DNA of 64,000 nt from Streptomyces sp. NBC_00440 (GTDB lineage: Bacteria; Actinomycetota; Actinomycetes; Streptomycetales; Streptomycetaceae). Below are positions 8,162 through 16,244 of this stretch, piece by piece; positions within the stretch are counted from its first letter, which is position 1; every line of letters begins with the position of its first letter. The stretch lies in assembly GCF_036014215.1 (NCBI RefSeq), contig NZ_CP107921.1, forward strand, positions 6,755,501 through 6,819,500, given 5' to 3'. The position numbers and the translations under genes were made by a program. The notes under the pieces were generated by a model. It searched no databases, had not been told where the DNA came from, and saw nothing but the letters and a program-made list of their open reading frames with translations.

Positions 8162-10543
8162 TCACCGCTTGGTCGTCACCCGGTAGGTGATCTCCGCGTC
8201 GTCGACGCCCTCGCCGCCCCGGGCGGTGAGGGTGAACCTGCTGGGTCCTGCGGCGGTCGGAACGCCGGTGATGCCGCCGGTGTCCTGGTTGAGGGTGAGC
8301 CCCTTCGGCAGGTGGCCGGACGTGACCTCGTAGCGGATGGTCCGCGGCGTCGCCGAGGTGACCTTGAACGCGTACAGCTCACCGACCCGGGCGTCCGGCG
8401 GCTGCGGCGTGGTGAAGCCAGGCATCGGGGCCCTGGCCGGCTGCGGTTCGCCGACCGGATCGCCCTCCGTGTCCACCTGTTGCAGTGACCATTCCTGATG
8501 TGGCGTCACCTCGCTCAGGTGCCACCGCTTGTCGGGGTCGCCCAGCAGCTTCTTCTGATCGGCGGTGAACGCGCCCGCCTGGCGCGCGGACTCCCACGTC
8601 CTGACGGCCTCCAAGAGGGCCGCGGTGTTCCTCCCGGATGCCAGACTCTGCACGCTGGTCTCGAAGTTGACTCCGGCGTCGAGAGACGCGGCGCGCGCCA
8701 TGGTGACCTCGATGGTCCCCAGGTCGTCGTCGCCGGAGAAGCCCTGCTGGCCCATCATCCCGGGCAGGTAGTTGGCCCGGTAGAAGGTGTTGCTGCGCAG
8801 CAGCTGGGCGTAGTCGGTCTTGCCGATCTCGCCCCAACTGGCCCTGGACTGGGCGTCCCAGGTGTTGGACGCGAGATTGCTGCACTCGGTGATGAACTCC
8901 TTGGTGGCCAGCTGCCGGTACACGCCGTTGACCAGGTGCGCGAAACCGTAGCCGCCCCAGCCGTTGTAGCCCGCCGACTCCAGGCCGTCGTAGGACGTGG
9001 CGTGCACACCGGTGTCGTTGTACGCGGTGGCGAGGCGGGTCGCGATCTCGTCGATGATCGGCAGGCTGCCCAGCGCGCCGCCGTAGCCGTTCTGGATGAG
9101 CCGGGCGGCACGGGTCCCGGCCGGGTACGACTGTGCGGCCGATCCCCACTGCGCCCGTGCGAGGCCGTCGACCCGCCACTCGGCGTCACCGGTCTTCGTG
9201 ACGGCGGTGTAGGTGAGGAACTCGTCGCCGATGCGCAGCCGTTGGCCGTCGACGCCGGCGGCGAGCGGGCGGTCGCCGTCCACGTACAGGGTGGTGTCCG
9301 AGGTGCCGAGTGCGCGGGTCAGCCTGACGTTTCCTCCCTCGGCGAGACGCGGGTCGGCGGGGGCCTTCACATACGGGTCACTGGCGTCGATGAAGGAGGA
9401 CAGGGTGTGCACGCCGACTTCGATGCCCTCCCGGGCCGCGGCGGCCACCAACCGGGCGGCCGCGGCGTCGGATCCACCGAACGCGCTGTTGAACTGGTAG
9501 TGCCCGTGCGACACCCAGGGCCCGTCGCCTGAGATGGCGTAGATGTTCCTGACCCCGGCCTGCTTGGTGTAGCCGGCGGCGGCGGTGACGTTCTCCGTGG
9601 TGAGATCGTGGATCCAGAAGTGGGACTGCGCGGTGCGCTGGGCCACCTTCTGCCACTGGCCGTCGAGCGTCGGGTACGCCAGCCCGTGTTCCCTGGCGAT
9701 GTGGCTCAGCGTGGTGAGGGACAGGTCCGGAGCGCTGCCGAAGAGCGCGATCCTCGAACCGACGATCCGGCCCTCCGGCGCGGGCAGCGGCCCGAGCGGG
9801 ATCTCGTACCCGGTGGTGCGTTGCCGGATCCGCTCCCGGCTGTAGTCGTAGGTGGTGGCGCGCAGCACGCTGCCCCATGTCGTCTTCGCCGCGACGTTGC
9901 TCGCCAGCCACTCGTCCTTCTCGCCCGTCTGCAACCCGTACGGATTCCAGACGAGATCCGGACCGAACCCGTACGCCAGGTGCTCGTTCGGCCAGCCGCC
10001 CACGGTCTTGTCGTTGAGCGGTCGCACTCCCAGGAGGAAGTCGCCGTCCGTCACCACTCCGGCGGTCTCACCGATGGTCCGGTCGAGCTTCGTCGGCAGC
10101 GGTCCCCACAACAGCGTCTGCACGTCCACACCAGGAGCAGCCGTCAGGCCCACCACCTCAAGTGTGCTGTGCGTCGGGAATCCGACGACTTTTACCTCGA
10201 TCGTCACCTTCTCGCCGCTGAACACCAACACGCGCCGGTCCCGCGGCGAGACCTTCATCGTGGCGGGCACCTCATGCCCGCCGTCGGCCACCACACTGAC
10301 CAGTGGCACCGAAGTGCCCGCCGCCAGATGGTCGGTGCCGCTGCGCAGGTCCACCAGACCGGTCACCCGGCCGGACGCGTCGAGGCTCAGCGACAGGAAG
10401 CCCGCGGTGATGCGCCGCGCCCGGGACGCCGCCCCGCCTGCGGTGGGCGGTTCGGCCTGAGCGGGGGCTGCGGTGAGCCCCATCGCTCCTGCCGCCGCGA
10501 CCGTGCCCAGACCACTGACGACGAGAAATCGCCGTCTGTCCAT
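8162..10543 (-). CDS. Tat-exported putative glycan-active protein, copy 2 (paralogue of 5671-8067)
   Basis: This 793-residue paralogue of the preceding gene aligns from end to end, at roughly 55-60 % identity by eye in the first 200 residues. It has the same twin-arginine start (MDRRRFLVVSGLG), ITAGFLSLSLD, VDVQTLLWGPLP, RPLNDKTVGGWPNE, FNSAFGGSD, SYDGLESAGYNGWGGYGFAH and the same terminal Ig-like repeat (LPKGLTLNQDTGGITGVPT). Conserved acidic residues include the Asp and Glu of S(F/Y)DGLE and the Glu of ECSN / EASN, which are candidates for catalysis. A GAGGAGGAA ribosome binding site precedes the ATG. It is transcribed divergently from the ABC importer, with a shared inverted repeat between them, so substrate binding and hydrolysis may be co-regulated. 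Function is inferred. Confidence 0.7.
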   Translation of the reverse strand: MDRRRFLVVSGLGTVAAAGAMGLTAAPAQAEPPTAGGAASRARRITAGFLSLSLDASGRVTGLVDLRSGTDHLAAGTSVPLVSVVADGGHEVPATMKVSPRDRRVLVFSGEKVTIEVKVVGFPTHSTLEVVGLTAAPGVDVQTLLWGPLPTKLDRTIGETAGVVTDGDFLLGVRPLNDKTVGGWPNEHLAYGFGPDLVWNPYGLQTGEKDEWLASNVAAKTTWGSVLRATTYDYSRERIRQRTTGYEIPLGPLPAPEGRIVGSRIALFGSAPDLSLTTLSHIAREHGLAYPTLDGQWQKVAQRTAQSHFWIHDLTTENVTAAAGYTKQAGVRNIYAISGDGPWVSHGHYQFNSAFGGSDAAAARLVAAAAREGIEVGVHTLSSFIDASDPYVKAPADPRLAEGGNVRLTRALGTSDTTLYVDGDRPLAAGVDGQRLRIGDEFLTYTAVTKTGDAEWRVDGLARAQWGSAAQSYPAGTRAARLIQNGYGGALGSLPIIDEIATRLATAYNDTGVHATSYDGLESAGYNGWGGYGFAHLVNGVYRQLATKEFITECSNLASNTWDAQSRASWGEIGKTDYAQLLRSNTFYRANYLPGMMGQQGFSGDDDLGTIEVTMARAASLDAGVNFETSVQSLASGRNTAALLEAVRTWESARQAGAFTADQKKLLGDPDKRWHLSEVTPHQEWSLQQVDTEGDPVGEPQPARAPMPGFTTPQPPDARVGELYAFKVTSATPRTIRYEVTSGHLPKGLTLNQDTGGITGVPTAAGPSRFTLTARGGEGVDDAEITYRVTTKR

Positions 10544-10716
10544 AGTTCCTCCTCAGAGGGAAGCCTTGATAGTTCGTACTCTTCGTCGGCGTACGGAAGG
10601 CAGAAGGAGTGGCAGGCGGACGTCTTCACGTCCTCGCCAGGAGGGGAAATTCCTTGCCTCTTGTGGGTAGACGCCCAGTACAAGTGCGATCTAGCGTGCA
10701 GCTGACCGCGGAGCGA

Positions 10717-10780
10717 GTCAAGAGATAGATGAGATCTATTGCACCCAGTTGGGGTAAATAGTTGCGCTTCATCTCTTGAC
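10717..10780. promoter_or_regulatory. inverted repeat (operator candidate) between paralogue 2 and the ABC importer
   Basis: GTCAAGAGAT at 10717-10726 and its exact inverse ATCTCTTGAC at 10771-10780 face each other across 44 bases in the 318-bp divergent control region. The right arm overlaps the -35 of the importer promoter. Such spaced, identical half-sites suit a dimeric or looping repressor. The rest of 10544-10861 shows nothing else recognisable. Confidence 0.55.
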
Positions 10781-10805
10781 AGTGTCGTGAGCGGACTTTG
10801 ATACT
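10776..10805 (+). promoter_or_regulatory. sigma70-type promoter of the sugar ABC importer operon
   Basis: TTGACA (10776-10781), 18-base spacer, GATACT (10800-10805). This is a near-consensus HrdB-type promoter about 55 bases before the binding-protein start. Confidence 0.65.
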
Positions 10806-10861
10806 CAGAGCGCTTTCGCCGGGGGAGCGTTCTTGGATTCGGCGGGTAGGGGAAGAGACGC

Positions 10862-12154
10862 ATGACACGCAATCCGATGCTGCTGAGGGTCGCGGCCCTC
10901 GCGGGTGCTGCGGTACTGACCGGATGTACGGCTGGTGGCACCAGTGGGAGCGCGTCATCGGGTGGCAAGGTGACCTTGACCTTCCTCACCTTCGAGACGC
11001 CCAACCTGGATGCGAAGTACTGGGACGCGGCGATCGCCCGCGCCTCGGCGAAGGTGCCCGGAGTGACCGTCAAGAAGCTCGTTTCGCCCAGTGCCGACCG
11101 CACCGGGTACGCGAAGCAGCTGGACAGCACGGGCCAGTTCCCGGACATCATGATCGGCCTGAACCCTGCCGGGTTCGCCGAGGCGGGCAAGCTGGCGCCG
11201 TGGTCGGACAAGGAGCTCGCGAAGTACGCGGATCCGCATGCCAACACGTACGACGGCAAGGTCTACCAACTGCCCTATGCCGCCCAGACGACGCTCGTCT
11301 ACTACAACAAGGGTGACTTCGCGAAGGCCGGTATCAAGGCTCCACCGCGTACGTATGCCGAACTGGTCGACGACAGCGCAAAGTTGAAGTCCAAGGGAGT
11401 CAACCCGTTCGTGGTCGGTGGTGGCGGCAAGGACTCGTGGGCCGACATGTTCCCGCTGATCTGCACCGTGGCGACCGATGTCTACAAGAAGACGCCGGAC
11501 TGGCTCTCCCAACGCGGCTCGGGCAAGGTCAAGTTCACCGACCAGGCATTCGTGACGGCCGCTCAGAAGGTCGCCGACCTGGCGAAGAAGGGCTACATCG
11601 ACCGGGCGGGGCTCTCCCGTTCCTACGCCGACACGGAGCAGGCCTTCCGCGACGGCAAGGGTGCCATGTACCCGATGGGCAGCTGGTTCTCCGCCTCCGC
11701 CGACGCGAAGAAACCGAACTTCGACACGGGTGTCTTCGCATGGCCCACCGATCAGGGAGCGCCGGCACTGCCGGGCGTCACCGGCGGTGGGATGACGGTG
11801 AGTTCGAAGGCTCCGGACGTGGCGCTGGCCAAGAAGTGGGCGAAGGCGTTCATGGAGGACGAGACGAACCTCGACGCCGCCGTCAAGGCCGACGGGCTCA
11901 TCATCGACATCAAGGGCTATACGCCGCCGAAGAACATGGGCCCCGTGTACAAGGAGACCGCGGACGCCTACCGGCAGGCCCAGAAGTCCGACGGAGTCGT
12001 CAACTCCTTCTCCCAGGAGACCGGTGACGGTTCGATGCCGCCGGGCCTGTCCGACAAGGCCGCGGCAGGTGTGCAGAAGCTCCTGAGCGGCCGGATGACG
12101 GCCACTCAGTTCGGTTCGTACATGGACGAGCAGTGGGAGAAGGCCACCCACTGA
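10862..12154 (+). CDS. sugar ABC transporter substrate-binding lipoprotein
   Basis: A 430-residue extracellular solute-binding protein of the carbohydrate (CUT1-type) class. The signal ends in the lipobox LTGC at about residue 21. Typical features follow: VTLTFLTFETPN, the hinge-side motif LPYAAQTTLVYYNKGDF, and the late segment AMYPMGSWFSASADAKKPNF. It captures an oligo- or monosaccharide outside the membrane and delivers it to the two permeases, whose genes overlap in series. No ATPase gene follows, so a shared MsiK-type ATPase elsewhere is likely, as is general in streptomycetes. The genes around it suggest that the ligand is released by the GH59 enzyme or the Tat proteins, but ligand identity cannot be read from the sequence. 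Confidence 0.92.
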   Translation: MTRNPMLLRVAALAGAAVLTGCTAGGTSGSASSGGKVTLTFLTFETPNLDAKYWDAAIARASAKVPGVTVKKLVSPSADRTGYAKQLDSTGQFPDIMIGLNPAGFAEAGKLAPWSDKELAKYADPHANTYDGKVYQLPYAAQTTLVYYNKGDFAKAGIKAPPRTYAELVDDSAKLKSKGVNPFVVGGGGKDSWADMFPLICTVATDVYKKTPDWLSQRGSGKVKFTDQAFVTAAQKVADLAKKGYIDRAGLSRSYADTEQAFRDGKGAMYPMGSWFSASADAKKPNFDTGVFAWPTDQGAPALPGVTGGGMTVSSKAPDVALAKKWAKAFMEDETNLDAAVKADGLIIDIKGYTPPKNMGPVYKETADAYRQAQKSDGVVNSFSQETGDGSMPPGLSDKAAAGVQKLLSGRMTATQFGSYMDEQWEKATH

Positions 12155-13131
12155 TGCGACCTCGTACCCTCACTGCCGTGGAGCCGGACGCACCGTCCGG
12201 GCGGCAGGCGCCCACGGGCTCGACACCACGATCGCCGGAGCGGGCCCGGCAGGCACGCTCCCGCGACGGCGCGACCCGCTTCGCCGTCTTCGCGGCGCCG
12301 GGCCTGCTGGTCTATCTGGCCCTCGTGCTCGTGCCCATCGGTATCACGATCGGCTACAGCCTCACCAACAAGAACCCGTTCAACCCGCCGACCAAGTGGG
12401 TCGGCCTGCACAACCTGACCAGCCTCGCCTCCGACGACGAATTCCTCAAAGCGCTCAGCAACACCGTCCTCGTCACCGTTCTCGTCACCCTCGTCACGAA
12501 CGCGGGCGGCCTGGCGATCGCCATGCTCCTCGACCGGCGCGGCTGGCTCTACAACGTCCTGCGCAGCGTGTTCTTCGTCCCGGTCGTCCTCAGCGCCGTG
12601 GTCGTCAGCGTCATCTGGCAGGCGATCCTCGTCGACGACGGGCTGCTCAACTCCATGCTGCGGCAGCTGGGGGTGAGTCATCCGCCGGGGTGGCTTTCCG
12701 ATCCGAGCCTCGCCCTCTACACGGTCTCGTGGGTCATCGCCTGGCAGGGACTCGGCTTCTGCGTCGTCATCTACCTGGCCGGACTCCAGTCCATTCCCCA
12801 GGAGTTGCACGAGGCGGCGGCGATCGACGGCTGCGGCCCGGCGACACGCTTCCGCCATGTCACCTGGCCGATGCTGGCGCCCGCCGTCACCATCAACACG
12901 GTCATGTCGCTGATCGGCGGCTTCAAGGCCTACGACCAGGTCCAGGTCCTCACCAACGGCGGCCCGGGACCCGGCACCACCTCCACCCTCGCCTTCCAGG
13001 TGATCCAGACCGCGTTCAACGGAAACCACGTCGGCTACGCCTCCGCGATGGCGGTGGCGATGCTGCTCCTGGTCGCCGCCGTGTCGGTGATCGCGCTCGG
13101 CCTCCTGCAGAAACGCGAGGTGTCCTCCTGA
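12154..13131 (+). CDS. sugar ABC transporter permease 1 (MalF/UgpA-like)
   Basis: A 325-residue integral membrane subunit with six hydrophobic segments and the EAA loop (ELHEAAAIDGCGPATRFRHV) that contacts the ATPase. The ATG at 12154 overlaps the stop codon of the binding-protein gene (TGATG), which indicates translational coupling; an in-frame GTG at 12133 is less likely. The first 45 residues are a polar, Pro/Arg-rich cytoplasmic tail. The start of permease 2 overlaps its stop in the same manner. Confidence 0.93.
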   Translation: MRPRTLTAVEPDAPSGRQAPTGSTPRSPERARQARSRDGATRFAVFAAPGLLVYLALVLVPIGITIGYSLTNKNPFNPPTKWVGLHNLTSLASDDEFLKALSNTVLVTVLVTLVTNAGGLAIAMLLDRRGWLYNVLRSVFFVPVVLSAVVVSVIWQAILVDDGLLNSMLRQLGVSHPPGWLSDPSLALYTVSWVIAWQGLGFCVVIYLAGLQSIPQELHEAAAIDGCGPATRFRHVTWPMLAPAVTINTVMSLIGGFKAYDQVQVLTNGGPGPGTTSTLAFQVIQTAFNGNHVGYASAMAVAMLLLVAAVSVIALGLLQKREVSS

Positions 13132-13961
13132 TGGTCAACGCATCCAGGGCCTGGCTCCGTCCGGTCGTCGCGCTCCTCGCCGGCCTCCTCTTCTTCCTGC
13201 CGATCTACCTCGTGCTGGTCAATGTGTTCAAGGACGGTTCGGCGATCGTGTCGGACCCGGTGGGGCTGCCGGTCCCGCCGACCACGGCCAACATTGAGAG
13301 CGTGCTGTCCCGGCCCGACCACCTCTTCTGGTACGGGCTCGTCAACAGCACGGAGGTCACCGTGATCTCCATCCTCGTCACCACCGCGATCTCCGCGATG
13401 CTCGGCCACTACCTGGCCCGGGCGAGCGGCACCCCGGCCAAGGTCGCCATGGTCGTGCTGCTGTGCGGGCTGATGGTGCCGCCGGCGGTCATCCTGACCC
13501 CGATCACCGATGTACTGAGGGGACTTGGCCTCATGGGCACCGTCCCCGGCCTGATCCTCGCGTACGTCGGGTACTACATGCCGTTCGGCGTCTTCGTCTT
13601 CGCCGGGTTCGTCAAGACGATCCCGAGGGAGATCGAGGAGGCGGCGGCGATCGACGGCGCCGGCGCGTTCCGCACCTTCTGGCAGGTGGTCTTCCCGCTG
13701 ATGCGACCGGCGTCGGCCAGCGTACTGATCTTCCTCGGCGTCTGGATCTGGAACGACTTCCTCAACCCGCTGATCGTCCTGGGCCCGGCCACCGGCACCA
13801 CGGTGACCGTCGGCATCTACCGGGCCATCGGTGAACACCAGGCGGACTACGGCGCGGTGTTCGCCCTCATGTTCCTGGCGACCCTGCCCATTCTCGTCTT
13901 CTACCTGGCCTTCCAGAAGCAGTTCGTCAAGGGCCTCACCGGAGGTGCGACGAAGGGCTGA
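13131..13961 (+). CDS. sugar ABC transporter permease 2 (MalG/UgpE-like)
   Basis: A 276-residue membrane subunit with six transmembrane segments and the EAA loop IPREIEEAAAIDGAGAFRTF. The ATG overlaps the upstream TGA (TGATG). It completes the importer with the gene before it. A terminator hairpin follows 16 bases after the stop, closing a three-gene operon without an ATPase gene. Confidence 0.93.
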   Translation: MVNASRAWLRPVVALLAGLLFFLPIYLVLVNVFKDGSAIVSDPVGLPVPPTTANIESVLSRPDHLFWYGLVNSTEVTVISILVTTAISAMLGHYLARASGTPAKVAMVVLLCGLMVPPAVILTPITDVLRGLGLMGTVPGLILAYVGYYMPFGVFVFAGFVKTIPREIEEAAAIDGAGAFRTFWQVVFPLMRPASASVLIFLGVWIWNDFLNPLIVLGPATGTTVTVGIYRAIGEHQADYGAVFALMFLATLPILVFYLAFQKQFVKGLTGGATKG

Positions 13962-13977
13962 GCGGCCGCCCGGCGTC

Positions 13978-14009
13978 GGGGCGGGGGTGCTGACCGGCAC
14001 CCCCGCCCC
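13978..14009 (+). terminator. terminator of the sugar ABC operon
   Basis: Perfect 13-bp stem GGGGCGGGGGTGC / GCACCCCCGCCCC, 6-base loop. Confidence 0.85.
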
Positions 14010-14050
14010 GTTGTGCTGTATCCCCGACCACCCGGCAGAGCCAGCAGCGG

Positions 14051-14365
14051 ACCACCGGACCCGAACTGAGCTTTGTGCGGCGGGGCTTCACCCTCGGCGA
14101 CCCCTGCCCGCAGGCCTCGGCCGCCGGAGTCGACGCCACCGTACCGGTGCAGACGATCTGCGTACCGGAGGAGACCCCCGAGTACCTGGCGCTCGCCGCC
14201 GCCGACCCGCTGGTTGCCGGGGTCGTCGGCCGGACCGACCTGACCTCGCCGGCGGTCGCCCAACCCCTGGCCGAACTGCGTGCCCTGCCCGGCGGCGACC
14301 GCCTGGTCGGCATCCGCCATCAGGCGCAGGGCGAGAACGAACCGGACGGGCTGCTGCGCCCCTGA
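14051..14365 (+). pseudogene. fragment of a TIM-barrel amidohydrolase (fuconolactonase/rhamnonolactonase-like)
   Basis: About 100 codons remain of an amidohydrolase of the sugar-lactonase group. The reading TTGPELSF-RRGFTLGDP, then GVDATVPVQTICVPEETPEY, ADPLVAGVVGRTDL and GGDRLVGIRHQAQGE follows the family order. The metal-binding HxH segment that should precede it is missing, and the frame ends at a TGA right after GLLRP, so the C-terminal two thirds are gone. The homology starts upstream of the GTG at 14075, which argues for a remnant rather than a small gene. It lies immediately after the importer terminator, where a lactonase would fit between the dehydrogenase and the dehydratase of the locus. 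Confidence 0.75.
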
Positions 14366-14459
14366 TGACCTGGGCGGACACTCATTCTCATGACCGGACG
14401 CCTGAGCCGCAACGGCCCCCGCGCCGACAACTGGACGGAAAAACGCCCTGCCTACAGCA

Positions 14460-14836
14460 GCCGGGGCACCAAGGAGTTCTACCGTCAGACCGGTTTCTTC
14501 GAATAGTTCCCGCCCGGCCGCCTCTCGTGGAGTCTCTCCTGGATCCACCTTGCCGCCCGGCGCCACCCACCTACGCCAGCGGTGATCCACCATCAAGACG
14601 TGCGTCAAGTTCGAATCGAACACCCACACCTCAGTCGCCAGCGGACCGTCCTGGGCCGCGCCAGGACGGAGCAGCCACTTCAGGGCATTGTCGTACTCAG
14701 CCAGAGCTTCCTGCGCATCACGGATGGCAGCTTCGAGAGTGCGGGGATCTACCAGATGGTGTGTCACCTGCGGCAGAGTACGACGGGCCTCTGACGGTGA
14801 GCCACCATTGGCATGGAGTTCGACGACGTAGCGCAC
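14460..14836 (-). pseudogene. Nudix hydrolase, 3'-truncated
   Basis: From the GTG at 14836 the protein reads MRYVVELHANGGS, about 60 residues of helical lead, and then a complete Nudix box: G-G-KVDPG-E-TPREAAG-REL-FEE-TGL (14500-14560). Homology fades after TVELLGAPAAV near 14460. The open frame continues to 13901, but there it is merely antisense to the lactonase fragment. The C-terminal beta strands of the Nudix fold are therefore lost. It starts 25 bases after the 2H phosphoesterase stop and was evidently its operon partner. Nudix enzymes hydrolyse nucleoside diphosphates linked to another moiety; the specific substrate cannot be inferred here. Confidence 0.7.
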
Positions 14837-14861
14837 ATCGCCGTTTCCAGGGCAGCAGGCA

Positions 14862-15593
14862 TCACCCGCTTCGCCACGACCGTGCTCCGGCATCAGCAGC
14901 AGGACCGTTCAGTTCCGCTCTCCCAAGAGTCGCAGGCACCAAGTGTCGGTGTCGATTGTTGAACTTCCAGGCGACCAGGTCCGCGCAGGTGTGAACGCTG
15001 GATCCCAGGTCCAGGTTCCGGCGGGCAGCGACCCACTCGACAAGGGCCGCGGGATCCGCGGGCAACCGGGTGAGGTGCACCAAGTTCGAGTACCAGATGT
15101 CGCGGTTGAGTCCGGCTTCGAACCAGGCGTCGTCCGCCAGCTCTTCCGCCAAGTACTCGGCGAACCGCTCGGCCGTGGGGCCTGACGGAGAGGCGCACAG
15201 CATGACACTCGCAGGAGTGAGGGTCAGCCCTGACAGCTCCAGCCGGATGCTGCCCACCCGGACAGATGCCTGCCGAAGCGCTGTCTGATATCGCTTGACC
15301 CGCTCATCCCCCGTAGGGACGAATGACCGGTAATTCTCCAATGTGCGGATGGTGAAATGCGAGGAGATTGCGGAACCTGTCGCCCAATGGGAGTTTCCCG
15401 CTACAGCCATGGCCTCTGCGGTAACGCGTTCCATGCGTCGCGCAGCCGATGGGTCCGGTCGCAGAACCACGGTGATCCCCCAACGTCCGCCACCGTCCAG
15501 GGGCGGCTCCTGACAGGGGACTTCCCCGGACAGGAGTGCATCCCGTCCTCGTTCGAACAGCTCCGTGAACCGCGCGCTTCCCATGCGCCTCAT
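14862..15593 (-). CDS. 2H phosphoesterase-superfamily protein (LigT/RNA-ligase-like fold)
   Basis: A 243-residue cytoplasmic protein. Two His-x-Thr motifs, SHFTIRTL (about residue 80) and VHLTRLP (about residue 175), are spaced as in 2H phosphodiesterases, which act on 2',3'-cyclic phosphates, 2'-5' linkages or ADP-ribose cyclic phosphate. The family is otherwise not recognised in detail. A Nudix gene, now truncated, followed in the same orientation 25 bases downstream. Starts at 15593 or at 15584 are both possible; the ribosome binding site AGGATGAGG fits 15584 as well. The C terminus (GRAELNGPAADAGARSWRSG) looks unstructured. Confidence 0.65.
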   Translation of the reverse strand: MRRMGSARFTELFERGRDALLSGEVPCQEPPLDGGGRWGITVVLRPDPSAARRMERVTAEAMAVAGNSHWATGSAISSHFTIRTLENYRSFVPTGDERVKRYQTALRQASVRVGSIRLELSGLTLTPASVMLCASPSGPTAERFAEYLAEELADDAWFEAGLNRDIWYSNLVHLTRLPADPAALVEWVAARRNLDLGSSVHTCADLVAWKFNNRHRHLVPATLGRAELNGPAADAGARSWRSG

Positions 15594-15697
15594 CCTGCCC
15601 TGCTGTCAGTCCAGAACGGATTCGCTCGCATGGGGATCCGCCGGACCTGACACTGCTGCCCGAGCATTGTCACGGGCACGGAGCGATGTACCGACGC

Positions 15698-16043
15698 CAC
15701 CCCGAAACTCCGCACTCCCGACGCCGCGGGCCGCTGGACCTGGATCCTGAGCGTCGCCCACACCCAGCTCCGACTCGCCCGGCCCCTCGCCGCGGGCCGC
15801 CGCCGGCCCTGGGAGACACACACCGTCCCAATCCGGGTCACGCCGCCCCGTGTCCGCCGAAGGTTTCGGAACATCCGCGCTCACCTCGCCTGCCGGACCC
15901 GTGTTCCCCAACCCCAAGGAACCGGCCCCGGACGGCCACCCGGTGCCAAGAACAAACACCGGGCACCCCGCTACGACGTCGGCAAAATCGCCAAACGCCG
16001 CGAGACCCTCAAAGCCATCGGCAAGCCTGGAAGATCTTGGTAG
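15698..16043 (+). pseudogene. transposase C-terminal remnant
   Basis: One frame gives TPKLRTPDAAGRWTWILSVA, later RRRFRNIRAHLACRT, then GTGPGRPPGAKN and APRYDVGKIAKRRETL, ending at TAG 16043. This is the last quarter of a large DDE transposase common in streptomycetes, whose tail has the GPGRPxGxKN...APRYDVGK pattern. No start and no catalytic core remain. A perfect AT-rich hairpin sits two bases after the stop. Confidence 0.7.
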
Positions 16044-16044
16044 A

Positions 16045-16072
16045 TAAACAACAAGCCTGAGCTTGTTGTTTA
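16045..16072 (+). terminator. AT-rich stem-loop at the end of the transposase remnant
   Basis: TAAACAACAAGC, loop CTGA, GCTTGTTGTTTA: a perfect 12-bp stem with strikingly low GC for this genome. It probably served as transcription terminator or subterminal structure of the lost insertion element, and it marks the element's right boundary region. Confidence 0.7.
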
Positions 16073-16210
16073 ACCTTCGGTCGCTGCGGAATCGGAAGCC
16101 ATCGACGTCTGCAGGACGCGTAGCCATCGTTGGCAGACTTCACGGGTGACTGGTTCGAACAGTTCGGGAGTCGAGATCTCGAAGAGGAACTGAGTGAGAA
16201 GGTCCTGGTG
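16070..16210 (-). pseudogene. possible C-terminal gene fragment of unknown function
   Basis: On the minus strand the frame ending at 16070 reads DLLTQFLFEISTPELFEPVT then REVCQRWLRVLQTS, a plausible amphipathic helical C terminus. It ends exactly in the transposase hairpin. Upstream the frame turns into a shadow of the enolase-family gene. It may be the tail of a gene cut by the former insertion element; I recognise no family. Confidence 0.25.
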
Positions 16211-16244
16211 CGCCGCCCGGCACAGGAAAGGTCCGGGCGGACGG

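Noticed and set aside
13901..14459. Continuation of the Nudix open frame as a 330-residue protein
   Set aside because: From 14459 to 13901 it is antisense to the lactonase fragment and importer end; high GC keeps the frame open.
14390..14506. 38-residue plus-strand ORF (MTGRLSRNG... QTGFFE)
   Set aside because: It is the exact antisense of the Nudix box region, has no ribosome binding site and its apparent protein-like look comes from that overlap.
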